Positions 8,486 to 17,104 of a DNA stretch of 64,000 nt are shown piece after piece. This DNA is from JAFASC01 sp034669505 (GTDB lineage Bacteria > Pseudomonadota > Alphaproteobacteria > Rhizobiales > Beijerinckiaceae): assembly GCA_034669505.1 (NCBI GenBank), contig JAXDNJ010000031.1:8248-72247 (forward strand). Reading direction: 5' to 3'. The first letter of the stretch is position 1; every line of letters starts with the position of its first letter. Under the pieces are notes generated by a model, which saw only the letters and a program-made list of their open reading frames with translations, searched no databases and had not been told where the DNA came from. A program made the position numbers and the translations under genes.

Positions 8486-8626
8486 ATGAACCTTGACGGC
8501 ATAACCGCAGCGCTCTCGAGCCGCGACATGGCGACAATCGAGGAAGCCTTCCTAGCGCTCGCCAGTTGTTCGAAATTGCGTGAACTGAACGTAAACTGCC
8601 TGTTACTGCCCGGCCACTCAGTCTAG
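8486..8626 (+). CDS. Small ORF with strong ribosome site
   Basis: A 46-codon frame starts MNLDGITAALSSRDMATIEE behind GAGGAGG. It is soluble and helix-forming in the first half, with two Cys in the second. I recognise no family. It may be the truncated N-terminus of a larger gene. The ribosome site is the main reason to list it. Confidence 0.4.
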   Translation: MNLDGITAALSSRDMATIEEAFLALASCSKLRELNVNCLLLPGHSV

Positions 8627-8684
8627 CTCGGAAACAATAGGCTGCTTGATCCATTTCCATCATGTATGAATCAGGAGTCTCGAC

Positions 8685-8921
8685 GTGACAAATCGGATAG
8701 CAATTTTAGCGCTCTCGGCAGCAGCAATCCTCGGCGCCTCTCAGGTGGCTTACGCAAGGGGCCTCGGTAGCTTTCGCAGCAGCGGCATCCCAAACGCAAG
8801 AATGTACTCGCACAATGGAGGCTCCGACCCCTTCAGAAATTCACTAAGATCGGGAACGTCCAGAACCTCCATCACGACGGGAGAGGCAGGGAGAGCCGGG
8901 CTTATGTTAGGTTTACACTAG
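8685..8921 (+). CDS. Small exported protein, unknown
   Basis: This 78-residue protein has a clear signal peptide (IAILALSAAAILGASQVAYA), cleaved near residue 24. The mature part is short, Gly/Ser/Arg-rich and low in complexity. GTG 8685 follows AGGAG. Rhizobial genomes carry many such small periplasmic proteins. No function can be assigned. Confidence 0.55.
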   Translation: MTNRIAILALSAAAILGASQVAYARGLGSFRSSGIPNARMYSHNGGSDPFRNSLRSGTSRTSITTGEAGRAGLMLGLH

Positions 8922-9047
8922 CGGCCACCGGAGCTTACGGCTTAATAGTGATCATGCCCCTTGACCCTCCTTCGCCGACGGCGCGGCTACCGTTCTCGAC
9001 AGCCGGCAAATTTGGCCTGATCATTCCGCCATGATCTTCCGGGTTCA

Positions 9048-9326
9048 GTGAGGGGATATGCAGGCGACTTGTCCAATTTGTGGAAACCCCGCCGAGCGAG
9101 GAACGGATGCATCGCCGTCCACAGCGAAGCCGCCATCCGCGGTGGCGCTTCAAAGGAAGAGATTGCGGAAGCGCTTGGCGTCGCCGTTGCCATAAACGCC
9201 GGTGCGGCGCTCGTCTACTCGACGCGCGTGATGGATGCGGTCAGAGAATATCTGCACGAGGTAAGCACGACTAAGCCCAGTGCAACGTCGTCCGCGACGA
9301 GCAACGCAAGCTATATTTCAGGGTAA
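9048..9326 (+). pseudogene. Truncated carboxymuconolactone-decarboxylase-like fragment
   Basis: The C-terminal half of an AhpD/CMD domain is clear: GCIAVHSEAAIRGGASKEEI, then ALGVAVAINAGAALVYSTRV. The segment before it (NLWKPRRARN) is not family-like. The first cysteine of the usual CxxCxxH redox motif is an arginine, leaving only RNGCIAVH. The frame opens without an ATG; GTG 9048 is the only candidate. I read this as a gene whose 5' end was lost by deletion or frameshift. Confidence 0.6.
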
Positions 9327-9373
9327 GACGGGCGTGCTTATTTTGCCGCAACGGCACACGACAGGAGTAGCTA

Positions 9374-10500
9374 ATGCAGGACCACGACCTGCAACCATGG
9401 GAGCAGCTGACGCGACGGCGTGTGCTGGGTGGAATTGGACTCGGCAGCCTGGCGCTAATATCCTCACCGGCATTGGCGCAACAGACGGTCGATCTACGCG
9501 TGCCCGACGGTCCGAGTACGCGGAGAATCACCACATCGTATCCGCAAAAGGGCCGAATGATCTTGCAGCGTTGGAGCCCACCATGGCTTGAGACGCCCTT
9601 CGAAGTCTTCGACAATGGCGTGTTCACCCCAAACGACCAGCATTATGTCAGCTGGCACTGGGCGAACTTTCCTAGCGAAATTGATGTGGACAGCTTTCGT
9701 CTGACGGTGCGGGGCCAAGTCAATCAGACACTTTCGCTCTCGCTCAACGAAAGTTTGCAGGGCTTGCCGAGAGTCGATATCGCCGCGGTCGACCAATGCG
9801 CCGGCGCTTCTCGCATCTACGCCGTTCCACGCGTTGCCGGCGCTCAATGGGCAAACGGTTCGATGAGCAACGCAATCTGGACCGGTGTGCGTCTCATGGA
9901 CGTTCTTGATCGTGCCGGTGTAAACCTAGTGCCATTCAAGTCCGCTTCGGTGGCCCGGACGAGCCCATAATTCCGGAGGCGCCGAAATTCCTAAAGTCGC
10001 TCACAATCGACCACGCTCGCGACGGTGAGGTGATGATCGCTTTTGCTATGAACGGCGAGCAACTTCCATCGTTGAATGGATTTCCGCTGCGGCTCGTTGT
10101 GCCCGGCTGGTGCGCGGTCTACTGGATCAAGATGCTGAACGACATCGAGGTGCTGGATCAACCCGACACCAATTACTGGACGGCGACCGGCTACCGCGTA
10201 CCCGATACCCCGCATAATACCTCAAGCGAGGGGATGCGGGATACAAGATGATGCCGGTGACCCGCAATGCTCCGCGGTCATCCATCACGAGTATCCACGA
10301 CGGCGATAGCGTACCGGCGGGGACGCCGACTTCGGCTCGGGGCATTGCCTTTGGCGGCGATTGCGGCGTTGCCCGCGTTGATCTTTCGATCGATGGCGGC
10401 AAGAGCTGGCAACCGACAGAGCTCGGGGCCGACCAGGGGACATACGGGTTTCGGCAGTGGCAGACACACTTTACGCTGCCTGAGCGCGGCGCGCGCTGAC
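9374..10500 (+). pseudogene. Frameshifted sulfite dehydrogenase (SorA-type molybdoenzyme)
   Basis: The sequence encodes a periplasmic sulfite:acceptor oxidoreductase in at least three frames. Frame one (9374-9970) has a Tat-like signal (TRRRVLGGIG) and the start of the Moco domain (YVSWHWANFP). The frame changes near 9930, continuing with KSLTIDHARDGEVMIAFAMN and LPSLNGFPLRLVVPGW. It shifts again near 10240 to RGIAFGGDCGVARVDLSIDG and FRQWQTHFTLPERGA. The end is lost after 10500. The expected molybdenum-ligand Cys region reads VDQCAGAS. The domain order is otherwise intact, so this is a recent pseudogene or a run of sequencing indels. Confidence 0.85.
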
Positions 10501-10645
10501 CTGGACAGGCCGGACTCCGGACGAGCCGAGTGACGAGCCAGCGACGGATGAGATGGTGCGCGCCCGTCTTGGCCGACTTGTGGGTCTCGGCGCAACAGCT
10601 CGCCCGGCTGCGCCTGAACCCCAGGCGAGCATGGCGCAGAATCTG

Positions 10646-12127
10646 TCAAATGCCGGAAGTCATGCGGTCGACTCGAACGCGGGCAGCCGGGTCGCCTAGC
10701 ACGGTGTAGTTTCTAACGTCGTCGCGCGCGATCCAAAGGTGCGCAAGCTCCTTGCCGGTTGCGCTTTGTGTTTGGAAATCCCTCAGCTTGTCCGCGATCG
10801 GCACACTCAGTGCGGCCCACTGGGCATTGAATTGGTCGAGCGCGTTGCCCACACGCGAGCCTTGCATGATCCTGGTCAGGACGTCCCGTATCGGCGCGCT
10901 CTGCGGCTTCCCATTCGGCGTGCGAAACGAGTATGACCATGCACGATCGACGTGCGCCACCACGCACATCGCTCCCCTGCTCAAGATCGCTTGCGGCAGC
11001 TGCGACATGCCGGGGCGATCTGCGATTTGTTGCGCTGTCCCATCTGGCCCGTCCCGAAACGTATCGAAACTCTCCCAGCCGCCGCCGTAGCAGGCGAAAA
11101 GAAAGTGAACCATGCCGTTCAGGCGGAGGTCGGCGGGAACGTCGGATGCTGAAAACCAATCGTCCTCTTTGATCGCGCCAAACCCTTCCCAATCTTGACA
11201 CACCAGGGCGCCCTGACAGGCGGCCTGCCGAGGGTTTCCCTTTCGAAACGACATGCCGTGCGTACCGGAGAAAAGGAGCGCCGGTGCACCGGCGCCATCG
11301 CCGCGCATGGCGCCGAGCAACCCTGCCTTTGTCGCGTTCGCTCCCATAACGGGCGCCACCGAGAACCCTTGCTTCCGGCCCAACGGACGCGCGGCGCCCG
11401 TGGTATCCAGAAAGGGTGCTGCCACGTCGCGCGTGAACATAGAGGTAGCCCCGTCACCTGGATGCTCAGTCGCAAAGAGCGCAGCTCGCTTGCTGGTTTG
11501 CGGAAGAACTTCTGTTGTCTCGTACTCGACGATCGCGGCTGCATAACGCGAATAATCGTCGAGGTTTTCGAAGTGCAATCTCCCAACCGCCCAGAAGATG
11601 TCGAGAAGATACTGGAAAGACATCGGTATCGCGTCGGGAGGGGCCACGATCATAATGTAGAAGGGCACGCCGCGGGTCGGGTCGACGGCTGCCAGGCCTG
11701 GCCCCTCGCCTTGCCTGGCGAGCCAATCCGTCGCGCTCTCGCCGCGCTGGACACCTTGAGTTCCCTCGAACACGTGGAACAGCGCTCCAGCCTCTTGCTT
11801 GCGCCTTTCGAGCAACGGGGCAAGCGCCTCCTTGATCGGTCCCGCTTCGAAGTCTGCGGGAAACAGAATGCCCCATCCGGCTTGGTCCAGCTCTTCAGGG
11901 TTGTCGACACTCGAGTCCACACCGAAACTCTCCAACCCTGCCCCAGGACCAGGATTGCGAAGGGAAAGTTTTTCTGCCTCGGTTTTCGCGTGAGAGCCCG
12001 CGGCGACGGCAGCTATGCGGCTGCCCGCATCATCTCCAGGCAAGGGCAAGGGGCGGCCCGTCTCCGCCTCGATACCGTTAACGTGCAGCTCACCGCCATT
12101 TGGAACCGCGCCACCCTCGCCTGCCAT
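10646..12127 (-). CDS. Predicted clan-CD (caspase/gingipain-like) cysteine peptidase
   Basis: This is a 493-residue protein with no signal peptide. A likely catalytic dyad is visible: His290 in LLFSGTHGMSF and Cys346 in HFLFACYGGGWESF. Each follows a hydrophobic strand, as in C25 gingipain, caspase and CHAT peptidases. The C-terminal NYTVLGDPAARV matches the closing motif of that group. The first 200 residues (WGILFPADFEAG, then FYIMIVAPPDAIPMSFQY) look like a regulatory alpha/beta domain. ATG 12127 has GGAGGA upstream. It is divergent from an exported protein gene. Substrate and role are unknown; such peptidases act in programmed death, defence or toxin processing. Confidence 0.7.
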   Translation of the reverse strand: MAGEGGAVPNGGELHVNGIEAETGRPLPLPGDDAGSRIAAVAAGSHAKTEAEKLSLRNPGPGAGLESFGVDSSVDNPEELDQAGWGILFPADFEAGPIKEALAPLLERRKQEAGALFHVFEGTQGVQRGESATDWLARQGEGPGLAAVDPTRGVPFYIMIVAPPDAIPMSFQYLLDIFWAVGRLHFENLDDYSRYAAAIVEYETTEVLPQTSKRAALFATEHPGDGATSMFTRDVAAPFLDTTGAARPLGRKQGFSVAPVMGANATKAGLLGAMRGDGAGAPALLFSGTHGMSFRKGNPRQAACQGALVCQDWEGFGAIKEDDWFSASDVPADLRLNGMVHFLFACYGGGWESFDTFRDGPDGTAQQIADRPGMSQLPQAILSRGAMCVVAHVDRAWSYSFRTPNGKPQSAPIRDVLTRIMQGSRVGNALDQFNAQWAALSVPIADKLRDFQTQSATGKELAHLWIARDDVRNYTVLGDPAARVRVDRMTSGI

Positions 12128-12295
12128 AGTTTCCTCCTGCCCCGCTAAGTGCCGCCACCGAGACCAGCTGCGCCAGTTTACAGCTACCCAAATGCAAACG
12201 TAAGTAGCATAACGTCAAGCGGCGCGGAGCGGCCAGCATTTTCGAAGTCGGAGCATAGGCTGGATTTCACCGCGCCTACGCGAATGGAGGATGAA

Positions 12296-13216
12296 ATGAG
12301 TGGTAATATATACAAGCTCCACCGCTCAGGCGAGATGTCCCGGCGTCGCGCACTCGAGCTCGCATTCGCGCTTGCTGTGGGAGGCACCCCTCGGCTGGCG
12401 ATGGCTCAGCGGCAACCAGAGCCTCCCCCGTGTCCCCCCAATATCGGACAGCACAACATGATGGTCGTTGGGGTACGATCGGTGTTCCTATCGCACCTCC
12501 CAATGTTCGTTGGTTTGTGCCACGACCGGGCGCACTTCAATACGGAACACCGCTTCCAGCTTATATTACAGGTCACCTTTGAGGAGCCGCGGACGACGCG
12601 TGACCTGACAGAAATATATAAGCAGGACCGGCTGCGGCATCCGGACATGCGGATGTATTCGTTGGAACCCAGTGAGCAGTTCGCGCTGGCTGAACTTTTT
12701 TCACCGCCTACTTCTGCCGAGCCACGTAGATCTTTCCCAGCCCAAGTGTTCCAGGGTCATTTAGAGCGGGGTGGAGAAAAGATCCGTGGGCTCAGCGGCA
12801 TCACCCTTCGTATCAAGCGCGTTGTGCATGCGCACGAGTTCCATCGCGAGGACAAGCGCGCTGAAGACCTTGAATACATCCTGTTCGGCACACCTGATGA
12901 GCTATTCATGGCACATCGTATACTCGCGCCGGGTGACTTCGATCAGCTTCTCTCGGTCAGAATTCCAGACCAGCAATTCTCGGATGCCGATCTAAGCCAA
13001 GGACTTCAAATCACTCTGCCAGGGCACCCCAATGCGTCTTCTGGCCGACTCCGGGGAGGTCAGAAAATTCCCGCGCAGCTCGTGCGGCCTGATGCGCAAG
13101 GACGCAATATGATATTGCAGCCGCTTCGTGAGCTGTACTTTGAGGAGAGCGAACTGGCGATACCGCCGTCGTTCGATGCCACGCAGGAAGAGCGCGATGC
13201 CGGGTTCGAACACTGA
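12296..13216 (+). CDS. Exported protein of unknown family (Tat-like signal)
   Basis: This 306-residue protein starts MSGNIYKLHRSGEMSRRRAL behind GGAGG. The twin arginines followed by a hydrophobic run (ELAFALAVGGTPRLAMA) suggest Tat export of a folded, perhaps metal-binding protein. The mature part has VFLSHLPMFVGLCHDRAHF and a His-rich stretch (RVVHAHEFHRED). It also has strand patterns such as HRFQLILQVTFEE. I recognise no family. It is divergent from the clan-CD-like peptidase, sharing a 168-bp promoter region. Confidence 0.6.
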   Translation: MSGNIYKLHRSGEMSRRRALELAFALAVGGTPRLAMAQRQPEPPPCPPNIGQHNMMVVGVRSVFLSHLPMFVGLCHDRAHFNTEHRFQLILQVTFEEPRTTRDLTEIYKQDRLRHPDMRMYSLEPSEQFALAELFSPPTSAEPRRSFPAQVFQGHLERGGEKIRGLSGITLRIKRVVHAHEFHREDKRAEDLEYILFGTPDELFMAHRILAPGDFDQLLSVRIPDQQFSDADLSQGLQITLPGHPNASSGRLRGGQKIPAQLVRPDAQGRNMILQPLRELYFEESELAIPPSFDATQEERDAGFEH

Positions 13217-13421
13217 ATTTAATTAGTTTTCCCGCGGGCAAACGCGGTTCGCCGGCTCCGCTCAGCCGATGGGCCGGGCCGCACACTGACGCGCGACATT
13301 TCAGTTCGTGCTGCCTTTGCCGGACGCAGGTGCCTAGGGGCCGTGTCGTTTTGAGGGCCGGGAGGATTTCGTGTACGTTGTCTATCGGGCTGCTCGCCAC
13401 TCGAACGCGCCGGTCTGACAA

Positions 13422-14075
13422 GTGAAGGAAGAGAAGAAGAAGGACTCGCCGCCGGTCGTCCTCGTCATCGACGATGACGAGTCTGTGCGAGTTGCGTTGA
13501 CGAATCTGTTCCGCTCGATGCATTTCCATGTGCAGGTGTTCGGCTCGGCACCTGAACTGATCGCAAGCAAGCTCCCAGACGCCGCGAGCTGCCTCGTTCT
13601 CGACATTCGGCTGCCGGGCGTAAACGGCCTCGAGTTCCAGGGGGAACTGGTCAAGGCGGGCATTCATCTGCCCATCGTCTTCATGACGGGGCATGGTGAC
13701 ATTCCCATGTCGGTCAAAGCGATGAAAGCTGGCGCCATCGACTTCCTGACGAAGCCGTTCCGCGATCAGGACATGCTGGACGCCGTGACACGGGCGCTTC
13801 AGCACGATCGCGAGCGGCGCGACGGCGAAGAAAGCAAATCGAAGCTGCGGCGTCTTTTCGAGTCTTTGACGCCGCGTGAACGCGAAGTGATGACCCTCGT
13901 GACGAAGGGGCTGATGAACAAGCAGATCGCAGGTGAGCTGCGCGTTAGCGAAATCACGGTGAAAATTCACCGCGGACAGGTGATGCGGAAAATGGAAGCG
14001 AGGTCTCTGGCAGATCTCGTGAGAATGGCCGCGGGGCTGGACCTTCACCGTGCTAAGATGGGGATGCAAACCTAA
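13422..14075 (+). CDS. FixJ/NarL-type response regulator
   Basis: This two-domain response regulator has 217 residues. The receiver domain has acidic DDD 17-19, phosphoacceptor Asp61 (VLDIRLPG) and Lys111 (FLTKPF). A LuxR-type helix-turn-helix follows (LTPREREVMTLVTKGLMNKQ, then VSEITVKIHRGQVMRKM). GTG 13422 (MKEEKKKDSP) is the best start; the ribosome site is weak. No histidine kinase is adjacent, so it is an orphan regulator. A receiver-only protein gene follows 88 bases downstream. Confidence 0.9.
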   Translation: MKEEKKKDSPPVVLVIDDDESVRVALTNLFRSMHFHVQVFGSAPELIASKLPDAASCLVLDIRLPGVNGLEFQGELVKAGIHLPIVFMTGHGDIPMSVKAMKAGAIDFLTKPFRDQDMLDAVTRALQHDRERRDGEESKSKLRRLFESLTPREREVMTLVTKGLMNKQIAGELRVSEITVKIHRGQVMRKMEARSLADLVRMAAGLDLHRAKMGMQT

Positions 14076-14163
14076 GTATGATTTTCAGGCTTGATTTTAG
14101 GAGGCAATGTGAATCGGTGACGCTCCAATGATCGGGATAGCGTTCCCCTGAAGGACCGCCTCG

Positions 14164-14565
14164 TTGTCTGCCTTGTCTAAAATTCCTGTGATTTCAATTA
14201 TCGACGACGACGCATCCGTCCGTACGGCGACGCAAAACCTCATAAGGTCGCTGGGATATAAGGTCCATATGTTTGCTTCGGCAGAAGCGTTTCTGGAGTC
14301 CCAGCAAATCGATGCGACTTCCTGCGTGATTGCCGACGTCCAAATGCCGGGCATGAACGGTGTGGAGCTGCAGTCTCACCTGCGCGCCAGGGGCTCTTGT
14401 GTGCCCTTCATCTTCATCAGCGCCTTTCCGGAAGAAGCAATTCGTCAGCGCGCCCTCCGGGACGGTGCCATTTGCTTTCTAAGCAAGCCGTTCGATGGCT
14501 GCGTTCTGATCGACCATCTCAACATGGCGCTCGTCGAGGGCGGTGGCGAAACGAAAAAACAATAG
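14164..14565 (+). CDS. Single-domain response regulator (receiver only)
   Basis: A 133-residue CheY-like receiver: IIDDDASVR at 12-20, phosphoacceptor Asp58 (IADVQMPGMNG) and Lys108 (FLSKPF). There is no output domain. The start appears to be TTG 14164; no ATG is available before the first strand. It follows the FixJ-type regulator and resembles its receiver. It may compete for the same kinase or act as a phosphate sink. Confidence 0.82.
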   Translation: MSALSKIPVISIIDDDASVRTATQNLIRSLGYKVHMFASAEAFLESQQIDATSCVIADVQMPGMNGVELQSHLRARGSCVPFIFISAFPEEAIRQRALRDGAICFLSKPFDGCVLIDHLNMALVEGGGETKKQ

Positions 14566-14624
14566 TTCGCTTCCGGCGCGTTCGCCAGCCGAGAAGCAAG
14601 TTCAAGGTCAAAGCTGCAAAAAAG

Positions 14625-14650
14625 GGGCCGGTGGCTTTCGCCACCGGCCC
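14625..14650. terminator. GC-rich hairpin, terminator-like
   Basis: A perfect 11-bp stem (GGGCCGGTGGC / GCCACCGGCCC) closes a 4-base loop. Six A residues precede it (14618-14623), so the U-tract is on the minus-strand transcript. No T-tract follows on the plus strand. It lies 60 bases after the receiver gene. It would work best for a leftward transcript, yet no leftward gene ends here; plus-strand termination would rely on the stem alone. Confidence 0.55.
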
Positions 14651-14972
14651 AACTCGCCTGCGTCAGAGCGATCCGGGGAGGAGCAGATCGCGAAGCTCAC
14701 CGAGGCGGAGGACAGGGAACAGGACCGAGCCTCGGCGAGTGATGCCGGCGGTATCGAAACGAGACTTGAAATTCCGTTCCGATCACCCGTCCTTTATACC
14801 GTAGTGGCGGCACGTGCGCTGGAGCGCATTTGCCGCCTTTCGTCCAAACTTGCACCGAATCGTGCCAGTCCTCCGCCGCTTTTTCGGCGAGGCAAACGCA
14901 TTCGCACCGCGGGCGGCAATTCGCCGCCATCCAAGTGGCACTCAAGGATTTCTGACTGCACGCATGATTTCT

Positions 14973-14990
14973 AAACCTAGGTATAGGTTT
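14973..14990. promoter_or_regulatory. AAACCT inverted repeat upstream of AraC gene
   Basis: AAACCT-N6-AGGTTT is a perfect inverted repeat. A further AAACCTAAG follows at 15005, and AAACCTAAG also occurs at 14068, at the end of the FixJ-type gene. The repeats sit in the intergenic region before the AraC gene. They may be an operator for one of the neighbouring regulators; which one is unknown. Confidence 0.4.
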
Positions 14991-15116
14991 TTCGACCCGG
15001 AACCAAACCTAAGTGCGATAGAGGGAACGGACGGCGATCTCATAGTCTGCGTTCACGGAAAACAGAAGAGCGGAAGCGACCGCGGCTCCGAAACCTGAAC
15101 GCGAGGCTCGATTGTC

Positions 15117-16151
15117 ATGTTGACCAATTCCTTGGCGCATCGTTCCACAACATCACGACTATTCGACGGAGGTCCTGTCCACCTTCCAATCTACCCTGCC
15201 GCGGCATCACCCCCCCGGCTCGTCCGCATCGACTCGGCCAGACGTTTCGATTTGTCCAACCGTGAGCCCTCGATCGGCACTTTGTCACCAACGGTAGATG
15301 TCGCACCGCACCGCCTCGTTGCGCGTCGTGGGATGAAATGGCGCGGCATGGGCGTCGAGTTCGTTCAGGCGACGAGCCACGACCGAATCGAATACAGCTT
15401 CCGCTCGCCGGTGCACCTGCTGGCCGTATACCAGCATGGGTCGCGACGCGACGGAGAATCGTACGTCGAAGGCTTGCCGCGATCGACGCTACGTGATGTG
15501 ACCAAGAAGCTCATATTTGCGCCGGCGGATCATCAGTATCGGGAATGGTACGATCCGCGCACGTTGCCAGGCGTGATGTATTTCTACTTCGACCCTGCGG
15601 AGCTGCGGGAGCACTTCGAAGCGGCCGATATGGATATGAAGTTTGCGCCGCGGCTGTTCTTCGAAGATGCGACGATCTGGAGCACCGCGGCGAAGCTAAA
15701 GCAGGCCATCGATGCGCGCGACGCCGACAACCAGCTCTATCTCGAGGCGCTGGGCGTCGTTCTGGTGCATGAACTGATCCGTCTTAATCGCGGAGCTCCG
15801 CGCACCGAAACTCTCGTCCGTGGCGGACTTGCCGCGTGGCAACAGCGGATCGTAACCGCTTACATCGACGAACACCTGCGCGAGCAGATATCGCTCGCGA
15901 CTCTCGCAGGTCTCGCCCGGTTGAGCACTTATTACTTCTGCCGCGCGTTCAAGCAGTCATTCGGCATTCCGCCGCATCGTTATCACACCAACCGGCGTAT
16001 CGAGCAGGCGAAGGTCATGTTGGCTGCCCGCAAGCATTCCGTGACGGACGTCGGCCTAACTCTCGGGTTTAGCGACACGAGCTCCTTCACCGCCGCGTTC
16101 CGGAAGATGGCCGGACAGACGCCGAGCACCTATCAACGCAGCCTTGCGTAA
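15117..16151 (+). CDS. AraC-family transcriptional regulator
   Basis: This regulator has 344 residues. The N-terminal ~230 residues are a beta-rich sensor region. The C-terminal ~100 carry two helix-turn-helices: ISLATLAGLARLSTYYFCRA, then the signature VGLTLGFSDTSSFTAAFRKM ending GQTPSTYQRS. The ATG at 15117 gives a full-length protein. It faces a small gene of unknown function 70 bases downstream. Inducer and targets are not evident. Confidence 0.9.
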   Translation: MLTNSLAHRSTTSRLFDGGPVHLPIYPAAASPPRLVRIDSARRFDLSNREPSIGTLSPTVDVAPHRLVARRGMKWRGMGVEFVQATSHDRIEYSFRSPVHLLAVYQHGSRRDGESYVEGLPRSTLRDVTKKLIFAPADHQYREWYDPRTLPGVMYFYFDPAELREHFEAADMDMKFAPRLFFEDATIWSTAAKLKQAIDARDADNQLYLEALGVVLVHELIRLNRGAPRTETLVRGGLAAWQQRIVTAYIDEHLREQISLATLAGLARLSTYYFCRAFKQSFGIPPHRYHTNRRIEQAKVMLAARKHSVTDVGLTLGFSDTSSFTAAFRKMAGQTPSTYQRSLA

Positions 16152-16221
16152 GGGCGCGCGATTTCGCATCGCGCAGGCCCAGCAGAGGTGCTTAGCCCAA
16201 AACATCAGACGGAGGTGTGAG

Positions 16222-16695
16222 ATGACTGCTTCAGCCCATCTGCCTATGGACCCGAAGACTACGGCCCGTTTGCACAACACCGCGGCTCCCTCTCGCACCA
16301 GGGAGTTCCGAGGTTTCGGCAACAAAGGCGATGCAGAGCACGGGCGGCTGCTGTTCCAACGAGCGGATGAGGCGGCGGCTTCGGGCGTGTATTATCCAGA
16401 AACACTGAAATTGATGCGCATGGCATTCGATCTCGCTTGGAAGTATGTGTTTTCGATGTTCGAGGATCAGGAAAGAGCACGCCAAATCCTCGCTGTTCAA
16501 ATCCTCCACCATATCGATCGGGGCGAACACAATGCCGGGCGCCTTGCCACGTCCGCGGCCGATGACCTCATTGCGCTGGCAGGAGGGGCTTCCGATCGTG
16601 CTCATTCAAGCAGCCGAAGCACTTCCGCGAAAGCCTACACCAAGCGAAGTTTCGCCGATTATCGGGTTCACCACACTGACAGGAGTATATCATGA
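16222..16695 (+). CDS. Hypothetical cytoplasmic protein
   Basis: This is a 157-residue soluble, mostly helical protein. The core (LMRMAFDLAWKYVFSMFEDQ, then ARQILAVQILHHIDRGEHNA) resembles conserved rhizobial proteins of unknown function. The tail after IALAGG becomes Ser/Arg-rich and does not look conserved, so the 3' end may be frameshifted. ATG 16222 follows GGAGGTGTGAG. The stop overlaps the next small gene's start. Confidence 0.6.
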   Translation: MTASAHLPMDPKTTARLHNTAAPSRTREFRGFGNKGDAEHGRLLFQRADEAAASGVYYPETLKLMRMAFDLAWKYVFSMFEDQERARQILAVQILHHIDRGEHNAGRLATSAADDLIALAGGASDRAHSSSRSTSAKAYTKRSFADYRVHHTDRSIS

Positions 16696-16808
16696 GACAT
16701 CTCACCGTTGCGCTTGTCGCTTTCGCCCTCACGATAGGGCTCGCCAACGCTCGCGCTGCAGACTTCACGGCTCGGCCGAGCTCGTATGCCGCCGAGGCCG
16801 CCCAATAG
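16692..16808 (+). CDS. Very small exported protein
   Basis: A 38-codon frame starts MRHLTVALVAFALTIGLANA, a good signal peptide, and leaves only about 16 mature residues. AGGAG lies eight bases upstream. It may be a complete small protein or the head of a longer exported protein cut by a frameshift. It overlaps the previous gene by four bases. Confidence 0.45.
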   Translation: MRHLTVALVAFALTIGLANARAADFTARPSSYAAEAAQ

Positions 16809-16869
16809 GCGTGCCGCGCTAATACCCTCAATCGAACTGTCCAACGTATCCGCTGAGCTGAGTTATCCA

Positions 16870-17103
16870 ATGCCCATTCATATCGTCGTCTTGGTTTGCG
16901 CGCTTCAGATGCAGCCCTCGGCTTGCACGACTGAAACCGCGATCGACGTCACACAGGGACCTCGTGTGGAAAGCGAGCTCATGTGCGGAAAATTGGGCCA
17001 AGCGGTGCTTGCCGGGACAGCAATCACGCCCCGGGCGGGTATCGAGTACGTAAAAGTCGCCTGCGTGCGGGAGCATCTCACGCCGCCAACTGGGTCAGAC
17101 TAA
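16870..17103 (+). CDS. Small exported Cys-containing protein
   Basis: This 77-residue protein starts MPIHIVVLVCALQMQPSACT, a short signal-like N-terminus. The rest (IDVTQGPRVESELMCGKLGQ, then YVKVACVRE) resembles a small conserved rhizobial periplasmic family of unknown function. Two conserved Cys in the mature part could form a disulfide. The ribosome site is weak, so the start is uncertain. Confidence 0.5.
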   Translation: MPIHIVVLVCALQMQPSACTTETAIDVTQGPRVESELMCGKLGQAVLAGTAITPRAGIEYVKVACVREHLTPPTGSD

Positions 17104-17104
17104 A

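Larger units (their letters stand above)
14566..15116. other. Intergenic: hairpin and inverted repeat, no gene
   Basis: Between the receiver gene and the AraC gene I see no convincing coding sequence. The stretch holds a strong GC hairpin at 14625-14650 and an AAACCT inverted repeat at 14973-14990 (listed separately). Codon patterns in the open frames are not gene-like. Confidence 0.45.

Noticed and set aside
11195..12148. Plus-strand frame antisense to the clan-CD-like peptidase
   Set aside because: It has no ribosome site or domain. The minus frame shows conserved motifs and GGAGGA at its start.
13011..14069. Minus-strand frame across the FixJ-type gene
   Set aside because: It is antisense to a clear response regulator and lacks any start signal.
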